Shown here one piece after another: positions 59,782 through 64,000 of a DNA stretch of 64,000 nucleotides. Numbering within the stretch: the first letter of the stretch is position 1; each line of letters starts with the position of its first letter. Origin of the DNA: an uncultured Hungatella sp. (GTDB taxonomy: Bacteria; Bacillota; Clostridia; Lachnospirales; Lachnospiraceae). The translations under genes were made by a program, and so were the position numbers. The notes below the pieces were generated by a model. That model was not told the origin of the DNA. It did not search any database and saw only the letters and a list, made by a program, of their open reading frames with translations. The stretch is taken from positions 24,734 to 88,733 of the forward strand of contig CAJUEJ010000015.1 in NCBI GenBank assembly GCA_910585435.1, written 5' to 3'.

Positions 59782-60692
59782 TGTTTGGCTGGAGAATTTC
59801 CAAAGCAGAGGACACGCCAGATGGTATTGACAGGCTGCGCGAAGCTCTGGACAAGGCGGATGCCGTAGTGGTTGGTGCCGGTGCCGGGCTCTCTGCTTCT
59901 GCAGGTTTTGTATACACAGGAGAGCGCTTTGAGAGATACTTCCATGACTTTGCTGAAACGTATCATTTTAGGGATATGTATTCCGGTGGGTTCCACCCCT
60001 ACGATACACTGGAAGAATACTGGGCTTACTGGAGCCGGTATATTTATATCAACCGGTATATGGATGCCCCGAAGCCGGTTTACCATAAGCTGTACGATTT
60101 GGTGAAAGACAAGGAGTATTTCGTGCTGACAACCAATGTAGACCATTGCTTCCAAAAGGCGGGTTTTGATAAACACTGGCTTTTCTACACACAGGGGGAT
60201 TATGGTCTGTTTCAGTGCAGCAGGCCGTGCCACCAGAACACCTACGACAATGAGACGGTTATTCGGGAAATGGTTGAAGCGCAGGGATATAGGATTGATG
60301 CAGATGGTACATTGATTCTGCCGGAAGGCACATTACCTGAAAGGACAGTTCCGTCAGACCTTGTTCCCCATTGCCCCAAGTGCCAAAAGCCCATGAGTAT
60401 GAACCTCCGGGCAGACCACACCTTTGTGGAGGATAGGGGATGGCATCAGGCTTCAGAGCGGTATGCAGAATTCCTGCGCAGACATCAGAATGTGAAAGTG
60501 CTGTTTTTAGAGGCAGCAGTGGGATTCAATACGCCGGCAATCGTAAAATACAGCTTTTGGCGCATGGCACACCAATGGAAAGATGCGGTTTATGTCTGTC
60601 TGAACTATGGAGAGGCATATGCGCCGGATGAAATAAAAAAGAAATCCATATGTATCAATGGAGACATAGGAGAAATTTTGTATCAGCTTTAG
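59781..60692 (+). CDS. Class M sirtuin (SirTM-like protein ADP-ribosyltransferase)
   Basis: A 303-residue sirtuin. NAD-binding motifs: VVGAGAGLSASAGF and VLTTNVDHCF. The zinc site is CSRPC...CPKC with a large insert between the pairs. Known SirTM enzymes ADP-ribosylate lipoylated GcvH-L in response to oxidative stress, and the mark is removed by a linked macrodomain. Here the macrodomain gene is truncated, and GcvH-L and LplA2 genes are not adjacent. ATG 59781 overlaps the upstream TGA; GTG 59778 is possible. The protein itself looks complete. Confidence 0.85.
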   Translation: MFGWRISKAEDTPDGIDRLREALDKADAVVVGAGAGLSASAGFVYTGERFERYFHDFAETYHFRDMYSGGFHPYDTLEEYWAYWSRYIYINRYMDAPKPVYHKLYDLVKDKEYFVLTTNVDHCFQKAGFDKHWLFYTQGDYGLFQCSRPCHQNTYDNETVIREMVEAQGYRIDADGTLILPEGTLPERTVPSDLVPHCPKCQKPMSMNLRADHTFVEDRGWHQASERYAEFLRRHQNVKVLFLEAAVGFNTPAIVKYSFWRMAHQWKDAVYVCLNYGEAYAPDEIKKKSICINGDIGEILYQL

Positions 60693-60701
60693 ATACAATC
60701 G

Positions 60702-61631
60702 TCAAATCATCTCTAAAAAGGTAGTGACGGTTTTAGGCATATAGCGTTTGCGCTTGTAATAGAAATTTACTTCCCGCAGGGCATCCTGATGGTTCAGCTT
60801 GTAGTAGACCAAACGTTCATCCTCCGGCACATGGCGGATCAGCGTGTCGGAGCTGAAGGAGATGCCCATGCCGTACCGGGACAGGTTGTAGGCTGTGATC
60901 TGCTGCTCCAGCTCCAGCTTAATCTGAGGCAGAAAATGAGAGTTGTGGCAGATCCGGTCAGCGCGCTTCCTGGTATCATTGCCGGCTCTCAGAAGAAGGA
61001 AGGGCTCGTCCTGGAAATCCTTCAGAGGAACCGGAGGAATGTGGGAGTTTAGATGGCGGTTTTCCCGTATATCCGCTGCGGTAAGGGCATAGTTTTTAAG
61101 CCTCTGGTTAGAGGCAAACTGGGTGGGGACTGTCAGGAGAAGATGCTCCTCACAGAAAAAGCTTTTGCCGTAAATGGCCGGATCCATGCTCTGATTGTCA
61201 ATCAGCAGATCCAGAGAGCCGGAAAAAAGCCGTTTCGTCAGCTCAGAGGTTGTGGCTTCTGTCAGATGAACGTGGATCTGGGGATAAAGCTCTGTAAAGC
61301 GGGAGAGAACAGGCGGCAGCACATAGGAGGCAAACAGGTTGGTTCCACCTATGGAGATGGAGCCGCTTTTTAGTTCCCGCATATCATTTACATAATTTTG
61401 AAAGCTGTTTTCCACCTCCATAATGGTTTCGATGGAACGGATATATTCTCTTCCCAGGTCGGTAAGCTGAATCGGATTGGAGCTGCGGTCAAAGACAGGA
61501 AAGCCGATCTGGGCCTCTGCCTTTTTGACGGCAGCGCTAAGAGACGGCTGGCTGATAAAAAGATTCCGCGCAGCCCTGGAAAAATTCATTTCTTTGTAAA
61601 CCTCATAGATGTAGTGCATTCCCTGAAACAT
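60702..61631 (-). CDS. LysR family transcriptional regulator
   Basis: A 309-residue LysR regulator. The winged helix (EVYKEMNFSRAARNLFISQPSLSAAVKKAE) and effector domain (SISIGGTNLFASYVLPPVLSRF, LDLLIDNQSMDP) are complete. It is divergent from aspA across a 194-base gap, so aspA is the most likely target. The stop lies ten bases from the convergent sirtuin gene. Confidence 0.9.
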   Translation of the reverse strand: MFQGMHYIYEVYKEMNFSRAARNLFISQPSLSAAVKKAEAQIGFPVFDRSSNPIQLTDLGREYIRSIETIMEVENSFQNYVNDMRELKSGSISIGGTNLFASYVLPPVLSRFTELYPQIHVHLTEATTSELTKRLFSGSLDLLIDNQSMDPAIYGKSFFCEEHLLLTVPTQFASNQRLKNYALTAADIRENRHLNSHIPPVPLKDFQDEPFLLLRAGNDTRKRADRICHNSHFLPQIKLELEQQITAYNLSRYGMGISFSSDTLIRHVPEDERLVYYKLNHQDALREVNFYYKRKRYMPKTVTTFLEMI

Positions 61632-61825
61632 ATGTGCCTCCGAGATATAGATAAATGCCTATAGTAAGTATGATATTATAAGTATTTGAAAATATTGTAG
61701 CCGAGAATTATACTGGAGTCAACAGGAAGATTTAAAGAGCTGTTGTGCAGGCCTGCGGGACAGAGATAAGCCATTGCCGGCAGCAGTCCAGAGCATGACA
61801 GCCCAGAATATACAAGGAGGACAAC

Positions 61826-63265
61826 ATGGGGGAAGAGGGAAAGAAATACCGTATGGAGCATGATTCCATCGGGGAGAAAGAGGTTCCAAAGGACGCTTAT
61901 TACGGGGTACAGACACTGCGTGCCTACGAAAATTTTTATATTACCGGACTGAAGATGCATCCGGAGCTTATTAACAGCGTGGCCCAGATCAAGAAGGCTG
62001 CGGCCATCACCAACTTTGAGGTGGGGGAGCTGGACAAGAAAAGGGCTGCGGCCATCACCAAGGCCTGCGACGAGATCATTGCCGGAAAGCTTCACGACCA
62101 GTTTATCGTGGATCCGATTCAGGGCGGGGCAGGGACTTCCCTGAACATGAATGCCAATGAGGTCATTGCCAACCGTGCTATCGAAATCCTGGGAGGAGAA
62201 AAGGGAGATTACAGCCTGGTAAACCCCAACGATCATGTGAATTTCGGCCAGTCCACCAACGACGTATTCCCCTCCTGCGGGAAGATGGCTGCCTTAAAGC
62301 TTCTTTCCAATGCCCAGGAACAGCTAAAAAGGCTGGAGAATGCACTGCTGGAGAAGGCAAAGGAATTTGATTCTGTTATCAAAATGGGCAGGACTCAGCT
62401 TCAGGATGCGGTGCCTATCCGCCTGGGACAGGAGTTCCATGCCTATGCCTCTGCCATCCGCCGTGACATTAAGCGTTTTGACACTGCCAAGGAAGAGATC
62501 CGCTGCCTGAATCTGGGCGGTACGGCCATCGGTACAGGGCTGAATGCGGATGTGCAGTATTTCCACCGGGTGGTAAAAAATATGTCTACTCTCACCGGGG
62601 AAGAGCTGGTGCAGTCCTACGATATGATTGACGCCACACAGAATCTGGATAACTACGCTGCTGTGTCCGGCATTGTGAAGAACTGTGCGGTGAATCTGTC
62701 CAAGATGTCCAATGACCTGCGCCTTATGTCCTCCGGGCCCAGAACAGGCTTTGGAGAGATCAACCTTCCGGCTAAACAGAACGGTTCCTCCATCATGCCC
62801 GGGAAGGTCAATCCGGTTATTCCTGAGGTAGTCAGCCAGGTTGCCTTTAATATTATCGGAAACGATGTGACCATCACCATGGCGGCGGAGGCAGGACAGC
62901 TGGAGCTGAATGCCTTTGAGCCTATTATCTTTTACAATTTGTTTGAATCCATTGAAACACTGACATTTGCCGTGAAAACACTGGTGGACAACTGTATCGT
63001 GGGAATCACGGCCAATAAGGAGCACTGCAGCAGACAGGTGGAAAACAGCATCGGCGTGATCACAGCCATCTGCCCCTATGTAGGCTATGAGACAGCCTCC
63101 AACATTGCCAAGGAGGCGCTGCACACCGGGCGCCGGGTACGGGAGCTGATCCTGGAAAAAGGCCTGATGGATCAGGCGAAGCTGGATACCATTCTCAATC
63201 CCTATACCATGACAGAGCCGGGAATCCTGGGAAAGGATCCTATGGATCAGCTTCGCGATTCATAA
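61826..63265 (+). CDS. aspA: Aspartate ammonia-lyase
   Basis: A 479-residue fumarase/aspartase-superfamily enzyme converting L-aspartate to fumarate and ammonia. Signatures: MEHDSIGEKEVPKDAYYGVQ, NPNDHVNFGQSTNDVFPS, GGTAIGTGLNAD and the catalytic SS loop GSSIMPGKVNPVIPE. The complete length fits AspA rather than FumC. The ribosome site is ACAAGGAGGACAAC. Likely controlled by the divergent LysR. Confidence 0.92.
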   Translation: MGEEGKKYRMEHDSIGEKEVPKDAYYGVQTLRAYENFYITGLKMHPELINSVAQIKKAAAITNFEVGELDKKRAAAITKACDEIIAGKLHDQFIVDPIQGGAGTSLNMNANEVIANRAIEILGGEKGDYSLVNPNDHVNFGQSTNDVFPSCGKMAALKLLSNAQEQLKRLENALLEKAKEFDSVIKMGRTQLQDAVPIRLGQEFHAYASAIRRDIKRFDTAKEEIRCLNLGGTAIGTGLNADVQYFHRVVKNMSTLTGEELVQSYDMIDATQNLDNYAAVSGIVKNCAVNLSKMSNDLRLMSSGPRTGFGEINLPAKQNGSSIMPGKVNPVIPEVVSQVAFNIIGNDVTITMAAEAGQLELNAFEPIIFYNLFESIETLTFAVKTLVDNCIVGITANKEHCSRQVENSIGVITAICPYVGYETASNIAKEALHTGRRVRELILEKGLMDQAKLDTILNPYTMTEPGILGKDPMDQLRDS

Positions 63266-63352
63266 ATCCGGCAAAATAAAATGGTAGTCATCAGGGCCGG
63301 AATGTGATATACTATAGACATGCAGTGATTCTTTTCTATGAACAGAGGAGAC

Positions 63353-63391
63353 AAAGTGCGTATCCCTTGGGATCTACGCACTTTTCTGTTA
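63353..63391 (+). terminator. Hairpin terminator/attenuator upstream of citrate synthase
   Basis: AAAGTGCGTATCCC / GGGATCTACGCACTTT with a short TT loop, then TCTGTTATT. It lies 88 bases after the aspA stop and 87 bases before the citrate synthase ATG. A -10-like TATACT at 63308-63313 lies between aspA and the hairpin, so the stem may end aspA transcripts, attenuate a leader of the next gene, or both. Confidence 0.65.
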
Positions 63392-63477
63392 TTAATCAGG
63401 AGGAAAGCTTAAAGGAGGTGGTTTGAGAACCAGGCAGGAAGGATAGGACAAGACATTGGAAAGGAGATGCAAAAAGG

Positions 63478-64000
63478 ATGAGCTATTTACAAAACAGAGA
63501 AGGATATTTTCTGGAACAGGGAAAAATGTGTGCTGCCAATGACAGGATCAGCAAAGACTTATTTCAGGAACTTGGGGTGAAAGCCGGGCTTCGGGATGAG
63601 AACGGGAACGGAGTCCTGACAGGACTTACCAACATTTCGGAGGTGAAAGCCTTTGAATACAAGGATGGAGAGAAGAGGCCCTGTGACGGAAAGCTTCTTT
63701 ACAGAGGATATGATGTGCGGGATCTGATAAGCGGCAGCAGCGGACAGAAATTTGCGTTCGAGGAGGCAGCGTATCTGCTTCTGTTCGGTGAACTGCCTGC
63801 CCAGTCCCAGCTGAAGGAATTCTGCCATGTGCTGGCAGAGAGCTGTGACATGCCTACCAACTTTACCAGGGATGTTATCATGAAGGCTCCCAGCTACGAT
63901 GTCATGAACTCTATGACCAGAAGCGTCCTGACCCTTGCATCTTACGATAAACAGACGGCTGATTTAAGCGTGGAGAATGTACTCAGGCAGTGTATCCAGC
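63478..64000 (+). CDS. Citrate synthase, 5' part (runs off the window)
   Basis: The first 174 codons of a citrate synthase, condensing acetyl-CoA and oxaloacetate. Recognisable are ISEVKAFEYKDGEKRPCDGKLLYRGYDVRDLI, the FEEAAYLLLFGELPAQSQL helix and DVMNSMTRSVLTLASYD. The catalytic His/Asp region lies beyond the window end. AAAGGAGATGCAAAAAGG precedes the ATG at 63478. No frame stop is reached by base 64000. Confidence 0.9.
   Translation, partial: MSYLQNREGYFLEQGKMCAANDRISKDLFQELGVKAGLRDENGNGVLTGLTNISEVKAFEYKDGEKRPCDGKLLYRGYDVRDLISGSSGQKFAFEEAAYLLLFGELPAQSQLKEFCHVLAESCDMPTNFTRDVIMKAPSYDVMNSMTRSVLTLASYDKQTADLSVENVLRQCIQ

Overview
The window looks like a chromosome segment of a spore-forming, gut-associated Lachnospiraceae-type Clostridium (Enterocloster/Hungatella/Lachnoclostridium-like). 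The evidence is an alpha/beta-type small acid-soluble spore protein (34934-35140), Clostridia-type gene families (YitT, TelA/XpaC, HAAS/DUF1700, BmpA/NupOPQ), strong purine-rich Shine-Dalgarno sites before nearly every gene, and an L-fucose/fucoside utilisation locus. No rRNA, CRISPR array, phage or intact insertion sequence was seen. The genus is an inference from family content only.

Layout. 1-4.75 kb: a YitT membrane protein, then hisZ-hisG-hisD-hisB, a short-form HisG operon without the later his genes. 4.8-12 kb: a zinc-ribbon/LRR membrane protein, a small hypothetical, topoisomerase III, a GNAT, a lipoprotein serpin and a dCMP-deaminase-like enzyme, ending in a terminator. 12-16.7 kb: yjfB, then an XpaC / substrate-binding-VWA fusion / TelA / GNAT operon. 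16.7-20.6 kb: a ROK repressor divergent from an SDR dehydrogenase and an FGGY kinase, with shared palindromic sites between them. 20.7-35 kb: a second YitT, a LysR, LURP-like and Ig-like proteins, a Na/Pi symporter, a GT2-MarR fusion, an OLD-type ATPase/nuclease, an AraC regulator, DUF3795, an HhH protein, and a PadR-DUF1700-DUF4097-PspC envelope-stress-like operon. 34.9-40.2 kb: SASP, then the BmpA-NupOPQ nucleoside ABC transporter. 40.49-40.78 kb: tRNA-Pro(CGG), tRNA-Glu(CTC), tRNA-Thr(CGT).

41.1-55.95 kb is a fucoside locus directly downstream of the tRNAs: two permeases, a solute-binding lipoprotein, a membrane AraC regulator, two GH95-type hydrolases, fucU, fucI, a fuculo/rhamnulokinase and fucA. 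Read end to end, five of these ten genes look damaged. The binding protein has an in-frame amber codon, the regulator a frameshift at a G6 tract, and fucU a frameshift at an (AG)4 tract. The kinase and the first GH95 protein each appear to lack about 60-75 internal residues in frame. The remaining genes look complete. This is either a locus in decay, a set of reversible (slippage) switches, or a sequencing problem.

56.2-64 kb: an ECF sigma factor, a DUF2461 protein, an XRE-type membrane regulator, and a deletion scar. At the scar the front of an NAD(P)-binding oxidoreductase is joined to the back of an ADP-ribose-hydrolysing macrodomain gene, translationally coupled to an intact class M sirtuin (SirTM). 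A LysR regulator divergent from aspartate ammonia-lyase follows, and the 5' part of citrate synthase runs off the end.
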